Shown in pieces: positions 1 through 8,220 of a stretch of 64,000 nucleotides of DNA. Each line of letters opens with the position of its first letter. Position 1 is the first letter of the stretch. The notes beneath the pieces are model-generated. The model had not been told where the DNA came from and searched no databases. It saw only the letters and a program-made list of their open reading frames with translations. Position numbers and translations under genes: made by a program. The stretch is from Novosphingobium sp. FKTRR1 (GTDB taxonomy: Bacteria > Pseudomonadota > Alphaproteobacteria > Sphingomonadales > Sphingomonadaceae), in assembly GCF_020404405.1 (NCBI RefSeq), contig NZ_JAIZDA010000011.1, positions 62,001-126,000 on the forward strand, written 5' to 3'.

Positions 1-2
1 AT

Positions 3-692
3 CGTCGCCAGATGCGCGCGGCCGTGAAGCTGGGCTTTCCGATCTTGCGCTACCAATTCGCCACGCCGCCGTCGCTGGTCCGCGAACTTGCGCCCTATGC
101 CGAGGATCTGGGTCTGAAACTGGGGCTTGAGGTGCATGCACCGGCCCATGCGCACCATCCGCTCGTGCTCGCCTATCGCGAGGTCTACGAGCAGGTCAAC
201 TCGCCCGCGCTGGGCTGGATACCCGACTTCGGCGGCACGGCAGAGCGCCTTCCGCAAAGCTTTCTGGACGCATCGCGCGCGCGGGGCGTGCCCGAAGGCC
301 TTATCGCGCTGTTGCTCGAGATCTGGCCGGAGCCGGGCGAATCGCACGTCCGCGCGGGCAAGTTGCGCGAGATCGCCACTCGCGATGGCCATGCGTCCGA
401 GCACATTCAGGCCGTCAGCCTCATCTTCTTCATTCTGGCCAAAAACGATCCTCGTGGCTGGTCCGAACTGGTCGATCGCACCATCCACATCCACGGCAAG
501 TTCTATGGCGTCGATGCCGATGGCCGCGAAGAGGCGATCGATTACGACACGATCCTGCCGATCTTCCGCGATGGCGGGTTTTCCGGCACGATTTGCAGCG
601 AATGGGAAGGCCACGCCTACATGGTCGCCGACGCCTTCGACAAAGTCGCCGCGCATCAGGCGATGTGCCGCCGCATTCTGGACGCGGCGTGA
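3..692 (+). CDS. Sugar phosphate isomerase/epimerase-like TIM-barrel protein, 5' end cut off
   Basis: The reading frame is open from the window edge, so the N-terminus is missing; the first Met visible (base 12) is probably internal. The 226 visible residues fit the C-terminal two-thirds of a xylose-isomerase-like/AP-endonuclease-2-like TIM barrel: a strand ending in GLEVHAP, a GWIPDFGG segment, a histidine strand IHIHGKFYG and a closing CSEWEGHAY segment, all placed as metal- or substrate-binding strand ends in this superfamily. These enzymes usually isomerise or epimerise sugars or inositols, but the substrate cannot be read here. It converges on a GH1 glycosidase gene 72 bases downstream, which would suit a carbohydrate locus. 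Family fairly sure, function unknown. Confidence 0.7.
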   Translation, partial: RRQMRAAVKLGFPILRYQFATPPSLVRELAPYAEDLGLKLGLEVHAPAHAHHPLVLAYREVYEQVNSPALGWIPDFGGTAERLPQSFLDASRARGVPEGLIALLLEIWPEPGESHVRAGKLREIATRDGHASEHIQAVSLIFFILAKNDPRGWSELVDRTIHIHGKFYGVDADGREEAIDYDTILPIFRDGGFSGTICSEWEGHAYMVADAFDKVAAHQAMCRRILDAA

Positions 693-720
693 CGCATTAG
701 AGGCGGTGCCGATGGTCATG

Positions 721-749
721 AAGGCCCGGGACAGAGGTTCCCGGACCTT
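721..749. terminator. Candidate bidirectional terminator hairpin between convergent genes
   Basis: An 11-base arm AAGGCCCGGGA pairs with its downstream partner with one mismatch and a short loop. It lies between the stop of the isomerase-like gene and the stop of the convergent glycosidase gene. No T-run follows on either strand, so termination is inferred from stem and position only. Confidence 0.45.
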
Positions 750-764
750 CGTCGAGCGGTCGCT

Positions 765-2102
765 CTACAACGAGTTGCGGCGGGCAATGTCGGCCAGCAC
801 CGCAGCGCTTGGCTTGGCGGTCCGGCGGAAGGTCTGGCGGTCGAGCGTATGCAGCCCGAAGTGGATGCGATAGCCGAACAACCATTCGAAGTTGTCGATC
901 AGTGACCAGTGGACATAGCCCAGCACCGGCACGCCTTCGTCGATGGCAACCTTGAGTTCGCGCAAGGCGGCGGGGATCAACCAGGCGCGGATCGTGTCGT
1001 CATCGGTGCCGACGCCATGTTCGGTCACGATCACCGGCACTTTCGCCACCGCGTGCGCATGGCGGACTGCGCCAGCCAGCGATCCGGGCCACACTTCTGC
1101 GCCCATCGTGTTGCGCCGGGCATCCGACGGCGCGGGGAGCAGGCCCTTGCTGCTCCACACCTTGCGTTCGTAGTTCTGCACGCCGACGAAGTCGTCAGCC
1201 TGCGCCGCGCGCAGCCATTCGCCATAGAACCGTTCGCGCATCGCATCACGCAGCGAGTTCGGCCCAACCGCCTGATCGTCCATCATGGCCAGGCTCACCC
1301 CCACGGGAAGATCGCCGCGCACCGCCTTGATCGCCGCGCGCCCTGCCTTGTGTCCGGCGATCTGGTTGGCGCGGAAGCGTGCAGGGTCGGCGACGTACAG
1401 CGAACTGCCCGCGCTGAAGCGGTCAGAGCCCATCGCGCGCGCGGCGGCTTCCTGCGTGGCCTTGTCTGCCGCAACAAGGTCGCCAGGCAGCAGTTCGCCC
1501 AACAGGCCCGCCAGATTGGGCTCATTCAGCGTCGTGGCACGGCTGATGCCGCCTGCCAGATGGCGCGCCGCGCGGTCGCAATAGCGGGCGAACAGCGACG
1601 GGGCGTCAGGGTGATGCCACCCGCCTTGGCCCGCGAACCAGCGCGGAGTGGTGAAATGGTTGAACGTGACCATCGGCGCGATACCGCGCTCGCGGCACCC
1701 TTCGATCATCGCCTTGTAGTGATCGAGCATGGCGATCGAGAACTGGCCCGGCTGCGGCTCGATTCGCGCCCATTCCAAGCTGAAACGATAGGTGTTGAGG
1801 CCCAGACCCTTCACCAGATCGAGGTCGGTCCGCCACAGTTCGAAGCTGTTGGCCGCATCGCCCGAAGGTTCGGCAAAGGTGGTCGGTTTTACGTTCTCCA
1901 TCAGCCAGATGTCGGCGTTGACGTTGTTGCCTTCGACCTGATGACCCGCTGTTGCAGCGCCCCACAGAAAATCCTTGGGAAAGGCGGGTACCGGACCTGT
2001 GCCCGACTTCACTGAAAGCGCAGCGGCCAAAGCCGGTCTGGGCAAGGCGGAACCCGCGCCAAGCGCAGCGGCGGCGGCCAGCATCGTGCGACGATCGATC
2101 AT
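765..2102 (-). CDS. Glycoside hydrolase family 1 (beta-glucosidase-like), secreted
   Basis: A 445-residue GH1 enzyme, the usual size. It hydrolyses beta-linked glucosides or galactosides by a retaining mechanism. The general acid/base is in TLNEP (about residue 192) and the nucleophile in VTEHG (about residue 358), a slight variant of the common TENG motif. The frame opens 24 bases earlier, but I start at base 2102 because GGAGGGGAG lies just upstream and the protein then begins MIDRRTML followed by an Ala-rich segment, a twin-arginine-like or Sec signal peptide ending near ALAA. Export to the periplasm is therefore likely, which is uncommon for bacterial GH1 enzymes. Substrate not determinable. 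Confidence 0.85.
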   Translation of the reverse strand: MIDRRTMLAAAAALGAGSALPRPALAAALSVKSGTGPVPAFPKDFLWGAATAGHQVEGNNVNADIWLMENVKPTTFAEPSGDAANSFELWRTDLDLVKGLGLNTYRFSLEWARIEPQPGQFSIAMLDHYKAMIEGCRERGIAPMVTFNHFTTPRWFAGQGGWHHPDAPSLFARYCDRAARHLAGGISRATTLNEPNLAGLLGELLPGDLVAADKATQEAAARAMGSDRFSAGSSLYVADPARFRANQIAGHKAGRAAIKAVRGDLPVGVSLAMMDDQAVGPNSLRDAMRERFYGEWLRAAQADDFVGVQNYERKVWSSKGLLPAPSDARRNTMGAEVWPGSLAGAVRHAHAVAKVPVIVTEHGVGTDDDTIRAWLIPAALRELKVAIDEGVPVLGYVHWSLIDNFEWLFGYRIHFGLHTLDRQTFRRTAKPSAAVLADIARRNSL

Positions 2103-2232
2103 GCAACGTCTCCCCTCCGACCACATCTAACTACGGCCGATTAATAGAATTCAAATTCTATTATGAAGGGTCATCTGGCTGGATGCAACAGGCAGAGCAA
2201 AGCCACGAATGCTAAGCTCGAAAAAGGCGGAG

Positions 2233-2467
2233 CGCCCGCCAATAGCCGAGGGGGTTCAAACTTGCGGGGAGGGGAACTGGTGCCGGCTGAGGGATTTGAA
2301 CCCCTAGCGCAGCCGCTTGCGGCGAAGCGCTTGCCAATAGCCGAGGGGGTTCAAACTGGCGGGGAGGGGAACTGGTGCCGGCTGAGGGATTTGAACCCCC
2401 AGCGCAGCCGCTTGCGGCGAAGCGCTCGCCAAGAGCGAAGGGGGTTCAAACTGGCGGGGAGGGGAAC
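2233..2467. repeat. 95-bp tandem repeats carrying tRNA-Thr 3' ends
   Basis: The segment GGGGAACTGG followed by the 3' end of the adjacent tRNA-Thr (CCA end, acceptor strand, T-loop) starts at 2271, 2366 and 2461, exactly 95 bases apart. The third copy is the real tRNA; the first two hold only about 27-28 bases of it (2278-2304 and 2373-2400). Each unit also contains a GGGGGTTCAAA arm (2250, 2345, 2440) that pairs with TTTGAACCCC(C) at 2295, 2390 and 2485, making an inverted repeat of 10-11 bp. There is no credible gene in this stretch. Confidence 0.9.
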
Positions 2468-2542
2468 TGGTGCCGGCTGAGGGATTTGAACCCCCGACCT
2501 TCGGTTTACAAAACCGCTGCACTACCACTGTGCTAAGCCGGC
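2468..2542 (-). tRNA. tRNA-Thr (anticodon TGT)
   Basis: On the minus strand the sequence folds into a 75-nt cloverleaf: acceptor GCCGGCT pairs with AGCCGGC, then A73 and an encoded CCA end at base 2468. The D-arm stem is GCAC/GTGC with an AGTGGTA loop. The anticodon loop TTTGTAA gives TGT (threonine), and the T-arm has the TTCAAAT loop. The first anticodon-stem pair is a G-A mismatch and the T stem has a G-T pair; otherwise regular. Confidence 0.95.
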
Positions 2543-2634
2543 CCATCCGCAAGGCCCCATGCCGCAAACCGCGCCCGGCGTCCAGACCCTGTAACTGCAC
2601 AAGGTCGGGACGAAAGGATCGCGGCCCGGATCAA

Positions 2635-4359
2635 TCAGAACAGCGCGTGTGGCGCGTCTTCCTTGAGCATAGTCTGGCGGATCAGCGGGATCGGCGGGCC
2701 GCCGAACGACAGGAACCCATCGTGGAACGCGCGCCAGCTTGCCCGGCCACCACGCGTGGCGGTCCAGTCGGTGCGCAGGCGGCGGATCATCAGCTTGCCC
2801 AGCGTGTAGTTGAGGTAAGCCGGATCATACGTGCCGCGTGCCGATTGCTGGTCGGCGTTGCCTTCATCCTGAAAGCATTGTTCGCGGAACAGCGCCTTGG
2901 ATTCCGCCACGGTCATGCCGCCGGTGTGCAGGCCGATGGCCGACAGCAGGCGGCAATCGCGCAGCAAGGCGTTGGAAAGCTGGCCGATGTGCACTTTGGG
3001 ATCGCCATTGCCAAGGCCCGCTTCCCACATCATCTCTTCGGTGTAGTGCGCCCAGCCTTCGGCAAAGGCATAACCGACGAACAGCCGTCCGACAGGCGAT
3101 GCGGCACGGTTGGAATGGAGGAACTGCAGGAAGTGGCCGGGCATGACCTCGTGCACGGTGGTGAACATCAGGTCTGCGACACCGGGGATGTAGGCGTCCT
3201 GCTTTTCCTTGGGCCAGCTCGGATCGGGCGGGCTGATGTAATAGATCGACGGCAACCCCTTATCGAGCGGTCCGGCCGGATCGATATAGGCGCTGTTCTG
3301 CGCATTGTAGGGCGGGCTGGGACGCACGAGCGCCTTTTCGGTGCCGGGAATGCTTACCAGATCGTGCGAGCGGACAAACGCCTCAAGATCGGGGATCTGC
3401 CGGGTCGCCTCGGCCACCGGGCCACCGACCGGTTTTTCGGCATTCATCTTGTCAACGCAGGTGGGCACGTCCTTGCCCGGGGCAAAGGCGGCGCAGGCCT
3501 CGACCAGCGCGGCGCGGTTGCGTTCAAGGTCGGCCTTGCCTGCTGCCGCGATGGTGGCGACCGGAGCATCCACGGCCTCTGTCGCTGAGAGCATGCGGGC
3601 AAAACGATCGGCGCCAAGCGCGTAGTCGCCGCCGGCCTTCTGCGTCTTGAGCCATTCGGCCAGCCCCTTCATCGCGGCGCTGGCGCGAAGCGACGAGGCC
3701 TTCATCTGTGCCTGCAGCTTTGCGTCCTTCACGTCGGCAAAGGCGCGCGGGGCATCGTTGGCATAAGCATCGGCAAAGCCGCTGAACCCGGCGATCCCGT
3801 AATACAGGAAGGTTGCGGGCAGCGGCTGGTTCAGGTTGGTGCGGATTTGCGTGGCAGCGCGCGGCACGGCATCGAAAAAGCGGATCAGCGCCTTCATCCG
3901 TACCGCAGGCGGCGCATAGTCGCGCGACAGGTAGACGTTGGGATCAAGTCCGCCGCCGACATAGAACGAGGGGTTGCGGTGCGGCGTGTCGGCATCGGTG
4001 AGCCAGAACAACTGCCCCTTGGCCACTTGCACCAGATAAGCGCGTTCGAAGCGCTGCGCCTCGGTCAGCTTGCCAAAGGTGCCCGCGCGCGCGATCACAC
4101 CCTTCAGGAACGTCGCCTTGCGGTTGAGGCCAGCGGCGCTCCAGTCGGGCAACTGACCGTCATACTGGTGCGCACCCTGATAGACCGCAGTCGACGGATC
4201 GATCACGAACCAGCGCTCGACGGTCTGTTTGACAAAGCCATCCCAGTCGGCCTTGGGCTTTGGTGCGGCGGTCTTTGCCGCAGCAGGCGTTGTCGTGATC
4301 GGCAGGGTCAGCAGGGCTGAGGCGAGCAGCGCGAGCGCGCTGGCAGCGGTTCTGGGCAT
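2635..4359 (-). CDS. DUF885 family secreted protein, probable zinc metallopeptidase
   Basis: A 574-residue protein, the normal size of the DUF885 family. It starts with a Sec-type signal peptide (MPRTAASALALLASALL to about PAAA). The metal-binding motif HEVMPGH (HExxH with a further His) lies near residue 401, followed by a Tyr/Glu-rich helix (EGWAHYTEEMMWEAG) that often supplies a third ligand in gluzincin-type folds. DUF885 proteins are thought to be periplasmic or lipoprotein carboxypeptidase-like enzymes; the substrate is not known. AAGG sits about 8 bases before the ATG. It lies alone between the tRNA and a separate gene. Confidence 0.85.
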   Translation of the reverse strand: MPRTAASALALLASALLTLPITTTPAAAKTAAPKPKADWDGFVKQTVERWFVIDPSTAVYQGAHQYDGQLPDWSAAGLNRKATFLKGVIARAGTFGKLTEAQRFERAYLVQVAKGQLFWLTDADTPHRNPSFYVGGGLDPNVYLSRDYAPPAVRMKALIRFFDAVPRAATQIRTNLNQPLPATFLYYGIAGFSGFADAYANDAPRAFADVKDAKLQAQMKASSLRASAAMKGLAEWLKTQKAGGDYALGADRFARMLSATEAVDAPVATIAAAGKADLERNRAALVEACAAFAPGKDVPTCVDKMNAEKPVGGPVAEATRQIPDLEAFVRSHDLVSIPGTEKALVRPSPPYNAQNSAYIDPAGPLDKGLPSIYYISPPDPSWPKEKQDAYIPGVADLMFTTVHEVMPGHFLQFLHSNRAASPVGRLFVGYAFAEGWAHYTEEMMWEAGLGNGDPKVHIGQLSNALLRDCRLLSAIGLHTGGMTVAESKALFREQCFQDEGNADQQSARGTYDPAYLNYTLGKLMIRRLRTDWTATRGGRASWRAFHDGFLSFGGPPIPLIRQTMLKEDAPHALF

Positions 4360-4397
4360 CGCAACCTTCTTGTGGTTTCAATTGCGACCTCTGTGGA

Positions 4398-5285
4398 TCA
4401 CCGCGCGCCGAACGTCCACCCCTCGGTACGGGCAATCGCGGGGGTCAGCCCATCGGGCTCCCACAACGCGGGATCGTGCGCCACGGTGCGCAACCACGCG
4501 GCGGTCAGGATGGCGTCGGTGCGATGATCGTCGATCGGGCCTTCATGCCTCGCCGGTCCGCTGCCTAGTGCCGCCAGCGCGGCGTCAAGCTCTGCGCCCT
4601 GGCGGATCTTTGATCGACCCGCACTGCGTCCCCCTGCCATTGCGGCGATGGTCGTGTAGATTTCGCAGGCGACCGACCCATGCGCAGGCAATGGGTCGAC
4701 CGGCCAGACCGGCAGATGCCCACGCAGTTCATGCAGCACGCGCATGCCCGAAAGGCTCGACTTGCCGACTTGCGCCGCGCCGACAAGGTTGAAGTTGGAG
4801 GTTGGTTGGCAGCCCATGCGCTGTTGCGCCAGTTCGGCCACCCGCATCCGCCCGCGACCGCCGCCGAATGCGGCTCCCTCGCGCCCGCCATGACGGCGGA
4901 AATAAGCGGAAAGTTGGTCGTGGTCGACAAAAGCGCTGACACCGAAGTGTGGCTCGTGCTGGCAGATCTGCTCGATCAGCGCCCATAGCGCGGGTGCATC
5001 GGTTGGGCTGTCGCCCCAGCCGGGAAAGAAGGCCCCTTCATCGGCGAACGGTAGCGAAATGCCAAGGTCCATGCCCACCAGCGTTGCGTCGGGCAGGTCA
5101 TGCGCCAGCCAGTCGCGCACTTCGGCACGGCTCCAGCGATGAGCGGGACGGACCAATTCGGGAGCGGCATCTCCTGCACGACACAGCGCCACGGCGATTC
5201 CGGCGTGACGCTCGCCTGCCGCGCCCGACCAGTCGATTGCGGCAAAGTGCCGGAACCTGCCGGGCCGCATAGCGCTTGCGCTCAT
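4398..5285 (-). CDS. Conserved hypothetical protein, RNase H-like fold (DUF429-type)
   Basis: The frame is longer, but I start at base 5285 (MSASAMRPGRF), where the ATG overlaps the rarA stop in an ATGA arrangement; this gives 295 residues. FAAIDWSGA near the N-terminus and a second acidic strand (VGMDLGISLPF) resemble the first strands of RNase H-like/DUF429 proteins. A late DDHRTDAILTAAWLR helix carries the conserved Asp-Ala pattern of that group. No enzymatic role has been shown to my knowledge. Coupling to rarA could suggest nucleic-acid metabolism, but this is only positional. Confidence 0.6.
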   Translation of the reverse strand: MSASAMRPGRFRHFAAIDWSGAAGERHAGIAVALCRAGDAAPELVRPAHRWSRAEVRDWLAHDLPDATLVGMDLGISLPFADEGAFFPGWGDSPTDAPALWALIEQICQHEPHFGVSAFVDHDQLSAYFRRHGGREGAAFGGGRGRMRVAELAQQRMGCQPTSNFNLVGAAQVGKSSLSGMRVLHELRGHLPVWPVDPLPAHGSVACEIYTTIAAMAGGRSAGRSKIRQGAELDAALAALGSGPARHEGPIDDHRTDAILTAAWLRTVAHDPALWEPDGLTPAIARTEGWTFGAR

Positions 5286-6604
5286 CCCTCGCGCCGCTCG
5301 CGCCGCTTTTTGTCCCACCAGTCGAGCCGTTTGGCCACCTCGCGTTCGAAACCGCGTTCGACCGGGCGGTAGAAGCTGCGCGGAGGCAGGTCGTCGGGCC
5401 AATAGTTCGCGCCCGAAAACCCGTCTTCGGCATCGTGGTCATAGGCGTAGCCCGCGCCATAGCCGATGTCCTTCATCAGCTTGGTCGGCGCGTTGAGGAT
5501 GCTGGAGGGCGGCATCAGCGAGCCGGTCTCGCGCGCGGCCTTCCACGATTCCTTGAATGCCACATAAGCCGCGTTCGATTTGGGCGCGGTGGCCAGATAG
5601 AGGCAGGCCTGCACGATCGCCAGTTCGCCTTCGGGACTGCCGAGAAACTCGTAGGCGTCCTTTGCCGCGAGGCATTGCACCAGCGCCTGCGGGTCTGCCA
5701 GACCGATGTCCTCGCTGGCAAAGCGCACCAACCGACGCAGAACATAGAGCGGTTCCTCACCTGCCGTCAGCATCCGCGCCATCCAGTACAGCGCAGCCTG
5801 CGGGTCCGATCCGCGCAAGGATTTGTGCAGCGCCGAGATCAGGTTGTAATGCCCGTCGCGATCCTTGTCGTAGACGGCCATGCGTCGCATCAGGAACTTC
5901 GACAGCGCTTCGGGATCGAGCGGCGCTGGCAGCGACACGTCGAACAGCATCTCGGCCTGGTTGAGCAGGAAACGCCCGTCGCCGTCAGCCGCTGCGATCA
6001 GCGCTTCGCGCGCTGGCGGGGTCAATGGCAGGCGCAGGCCGGTCAGTTCCTCGGCCCGCGCCAGCAGTTCGCACAGCGCGGCGGCATCAAGCCGATGCAG
6101 GATCAGCACTTGCGCGCGGCTGAGCAGCGCTGCGTTGAGCGCGAAGCTGGGGTTCTCGGTCGTTGCACCCACCAGCGTGACCACGCCTTTTTCGACAAAC
6201 GGCAGAAAGCCATCCTGCTGCGCGCGGTTGAAGCGGTGGATCTCGTCCACGAACAGCAGCGTCTTGCGCCCGGCCAGCGCCATCGCCTCGGCTTCCGCAA
6301 AGGCCTTTTTCAGGTCGGCCACGCCCGAAAACACCGCGCTGATCGACACGAAGCGCAAGCCCACCGCATCGGCCAGCAGCCGCGCGGTGCTGGTCTTGCC
6401 GGTGCCCGGCGGTCCCCACAGGATCATCGAGGACAGTTTGCCCGCCGCCACCATCCGCCCGATCGCGCCGTCGGGGCCGGTCAGGTGCGACTGGCCGATG
6501 ACGTGCGACAAGTCGCGCGGGCGCAACCGGTCGGCCAGCGGGGCATCTTCGGAAGCGGTGGACCGCGGGGATTCCTGCGGGGGCGGAGCAAACAGATCGA
6601 CCAT
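5282..6604 (-). CDS. rarA: Replication-associated recombination protein A (AAA+ ATPase)
   Basis: 440 residues from the start MVDLFAPPP, the usual length of RarA/MgsA. A clamp-loader-like AAA+ ATPase acts at stalled replication forks. Visible: Walker A GPPGTGKTS (about residues 64-72), Walker B LLFVDEIHRFN, sensor 1 GATTENPSF, followed by the SSB-interacting and tetramerisation C-terminal half (DGRFLLNQAE, YDKDRDGHYNLISALHKSLRGSDP). The frame runs far upstream of 6604, but those residues overlap the divergent padR gene and are low-complexity, so I reject them. The downstream gene overlaps by 4 bases. Confidence 0.93.
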   Translation of the reverse strand: MVDLFAPPPQESPRSTASEDAPLADRLRPRDLSHVIGQSHLTGPDGAIGRMVAAGKLSSMILWGPPGTGKTSTARLLADAVGLRFVSISAVFSGVADLKKAFAEAEAMALAGRKTLLFVDEIHRFNRAQQDGFLPFVEKGVVTLVGATTENPSFALNAALLSRAQVLILHRLDAAALCELLARAEELTGLRLPLTPPAREALIAAADGDGRFLLNQAEMLFDVSLPAPLDPEALSKFLMRRMAVYDKDRDGHYNLISALHKSLRGSDPQAALYWMARMLTAGEEPLYVLRRLVRFASEDIGLADPQALVQCLAAKDAYEFLGSPEGELAIVQACLYLATAPKSNAAYVAFKESWKAARETGSLMPPSSILNAPTKLMKDIGYGAGYAYDHDAEDGFSGANYWPDDLPPRSFYRPVERGFEREVAKRLDWWDKKRRERREG

Positions 6605-6664
6605 CGCGGACCAAGATAGGCGCATGCGGAAAAAAATGCAGGCCCCTCTTGAAGAGACTGCATA

Positions 6665-6676
6665 AAGATATATCTT
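6665..6676. promoter_or_regulatory. Palindromic operator candidate for the PadR regulator
   Basis: AAGATATATCTT is a perfect 12-bp palindrome 28 bases before the padR start. A second AGATATAT half occurs at 6698-6705, overlapping the padR ribosome site and start codon, 32 bases (three helical turns) further on. A plausible promoter (TTGAAG at 6649, TATCTT at 6671) overlaps the palindrome. Autoregulation is inferred. Confidence 0.55.
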
Positions 6677-6703
6677 AGAGCCATCGAATCGAAAAGGAGA
6701 TAT

Positions 6704-7390
6704 ATGCGTTTCGACATCAACCGGCCCGGGAAGGGCCACAAGCGTGCCCTGTGGGGCGCATTCGAGGCCGGCGAAACCGGTCGTGGTCATCGGTCGTTTG
6801 GCGGTGGCGGATTTGGCGGTGGCTTTGGCCGAGGTTTCGGTCACGGCCGGGACGGTGAAGGCGGCCGGCACGGTGGTTTCGGCGGGCCCGGCGGCTTTGG
6901 CGGTGGTCGGGGTGGCCCGGGCGGTCGCGGTCGGCGGATGTTCGCACAGGGCGAACTGCGCTTGCTGCTGCTCGACCTGTTGGGTGAGGCCGATCGGCAC
7001 GGCTATGAACTGATCAAGGCGATCGAGGATCTGACCGGCGGGCAATACGCGCCCAGTCCGGGGGTGGTCTATCCGACGCTGGCGCTTTTGGTCGACGAAG
7101 GCCTGATCGCAGAAGTACCCGGAGAAGGGGCGCGCAAGGCGTTCACTCCGACCGACGAAGGCAAGGCCGAAGCGATGAGCAACGCCGATGCGATTGCGGC
7201 GATCAAGGCGCGGTTGCAGGGTCTGGCCGATGCCTCCGCCCGCGAAGCCAGTCCGCCGGTGATGCGCGCCATGGCCAACCTCAAGCTGGCGCTGGGCGGT
7301 CGCATCGGTGTGGCCGGATTCGATACCGCCACCGCGCACCAGATCGCCGACATTCTTGACGAAGCCGCACGAAGGATCGAACGTCTGTGA
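6704..7390 (+). CDS. PadR family transcriptional regulator with Gly/Arg-rich N-terminal extension
   Basis: 228 residues. Residues about 30-78 are an unusual run of Gly, Phe, Arg and His (FGGG/GGRGG type). They precede a PadR winged-helix domain (ELRLLLLDLLGE, HGYELIKAIED, PSPGVVYPTLALLVDEGLI) and a C-terminal helical dimerisation part. PadR proteins bind palindromes near their own promoter and usually repress genes for membrane or stress functions in response to small ligands. AAGGAG lies just before the ATG. The stop overlaps the GTG start of the DUF2218 gene, so the two are translationally coupled. The Gly-rich head may bind metal or nucleic acid; this is a guess. Confidence 0.88.
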   Translation: MRFDINRPGKGHKRALWGAFEAGETGRGHRSFGGGGFGGGFGRGFGHGRDGEGGRHGGFGGPGGFGGGRGGPGGRGRRMFAQGELRLLLLDLLGEADRHGYELIKAIEDLTGGQYAPSPGVVYPTLALLVDEGLIAEVPGEGARKAFTPTDEGKAEAMSNADAIAAIKARLQGLADASAREASPPVMRAMANLKLALGGRIGVAGFDTATAHQIADILDEAARRIERL

Positions 7391-7716
7391 CCCAAGTGAT
7401 CTTCACCAGCACCGCCAAGGTGCCGACCGCCAGCGCAAGCCGTTATTTGCAGCAAGTCTGCAAACACTGGCAGCACAATCTGGACGTGACGTTCGACGAA
7501 CAGCACGGCCGTATCGTGTTCCCACGCGATGCGCGCGGTGCATCGTGGGCTGGCGAAGCGGTGGTGACCTTCCAGGCAACCCCCGAAACGCTCGATTGCA
7601 CGATCACGGCTAGCGAAGCGGGCCAGCTTGATGGTCTGAAAGGGGCGGTCGCCCGCCACATCGACCGCTTTGCCTTTCGCGAGGCACCGCTCGGCTATCC
7701 ATGGGTCGATGCCTGA
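7387..7716 (+). CDS. DUF2218 domain protein
   Basis: 109 residues with a GTG start overlapping the padR stop. The sequence matches the DUF2218 family in outline: TSTAKVPTASASRYLQQVCKHW at the N-terminus and a C-terminal GAVARHIDRFAFRE segment. DUF2218 proteins are small and often encoded beside siderophore or metal-related genes; no biochemical function is established. Coupling to padR suggests it is part of the same regulated unit. Confidence 0.8.
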   Translation: MTQVIFTSTAKVPTASASRYLQQVCKHWQHNLDVTFDEQHGRIVFPRDARGASWAGEAVVTFQATPETLDCTITASEAGQLDGLKGAVARHIDRFAFREAPLGYPWVDA

Positions 7717-7782
7717 TCCTTGTCGGGCAGCGCCGCCGGGTGTATCTTCCTCCCGATCCTGATGGGTCGGGGGATCGGTGCC

Positions 7783-8217
7783 ATGGATGACGTTGCCCGC
7801 AAGAAACTGCCGCTTCACCTGCTGCTGGTCGGCGCGGTCGGCCTGCTGTGGAACGCCTTTGGCGCTTACGACTACCTGATGTCCGAACTGACGCCGGCAT
7901 CGTATCTGGCGCAAATGGGACTTGGGGCGGACAGTCTGGCCTATCTTCGTGCCATGCCCGCATGGCTCACTGCGTTCTGGGCGCTGGGCGTATGGGCATC
8001 ACTGGTCGGGTCGATGCTGCTGCTGGCGCGCTCACGCCACGCGGTCACCGCGTTCGCGCTATCGTTGCTGGGACTGGCGGTGGCACAGGGATACCAATGG
8101 TTTGTCGCTCCCCCGCCAGTCCTGCCACCAGCGGGCATCGAACTGGCGATCTGGACGGCATTGCTGCTGCAAATGGGCTATGCCTGGCGACAGGCGCGCA
8201 AGGGCTTGCTGCGCTGA
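7783..8217 (+). CDS. Small four-helix integral membrane protein
   Basis: I start at MDDVARKK, which puts basic residues before the first membrane helix; the frame is open 63 bases earlier but has no better start. 144 residues with four hydrophobic segments (about LLLVGAVGLLWNAFGAY, AWLTAFWALGVWASLVGSMLLL, AVTAFALSLLGLAVAQGY, GIELAIWTALLLQMGYAW). The WNAFGAYDY motif is found in small sphingomonad membrane proteins of unknown role. It follows the padR-DUF2218 pair by 66 bases and may belong to that transcript. Confidence 0.7.
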   Translation: MDDVARKKLPLHLLLVGAVGLLWNAFGAYDYLMSELTPASYLAQMGLGADSLAYLRAMPAWLTAFWALGVWASLVGSMLLLARSRHAVTAFALSLLGLAVAQGYQWFVAPPPVLPPAGIELAIWTALLLQMGYAWRQARKGLLR

Positions 8218-8220
8218 ACG

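Noticed and set aside
2163-2480. A 105-codon plus-strand frame across the tRNA-flanking repeats
   Set aside because: It is made of the tandem tRNA fragments themselves; the repeated peptide is an artefact and there is no ribosome site.
5276-6619. 447-codon plus-strand frame opposite rarA
   Set aside because: It is antisense to a clear RarA protein; composition is Arg/Gln/His-rich as expected from the complement of a high-GC gene.
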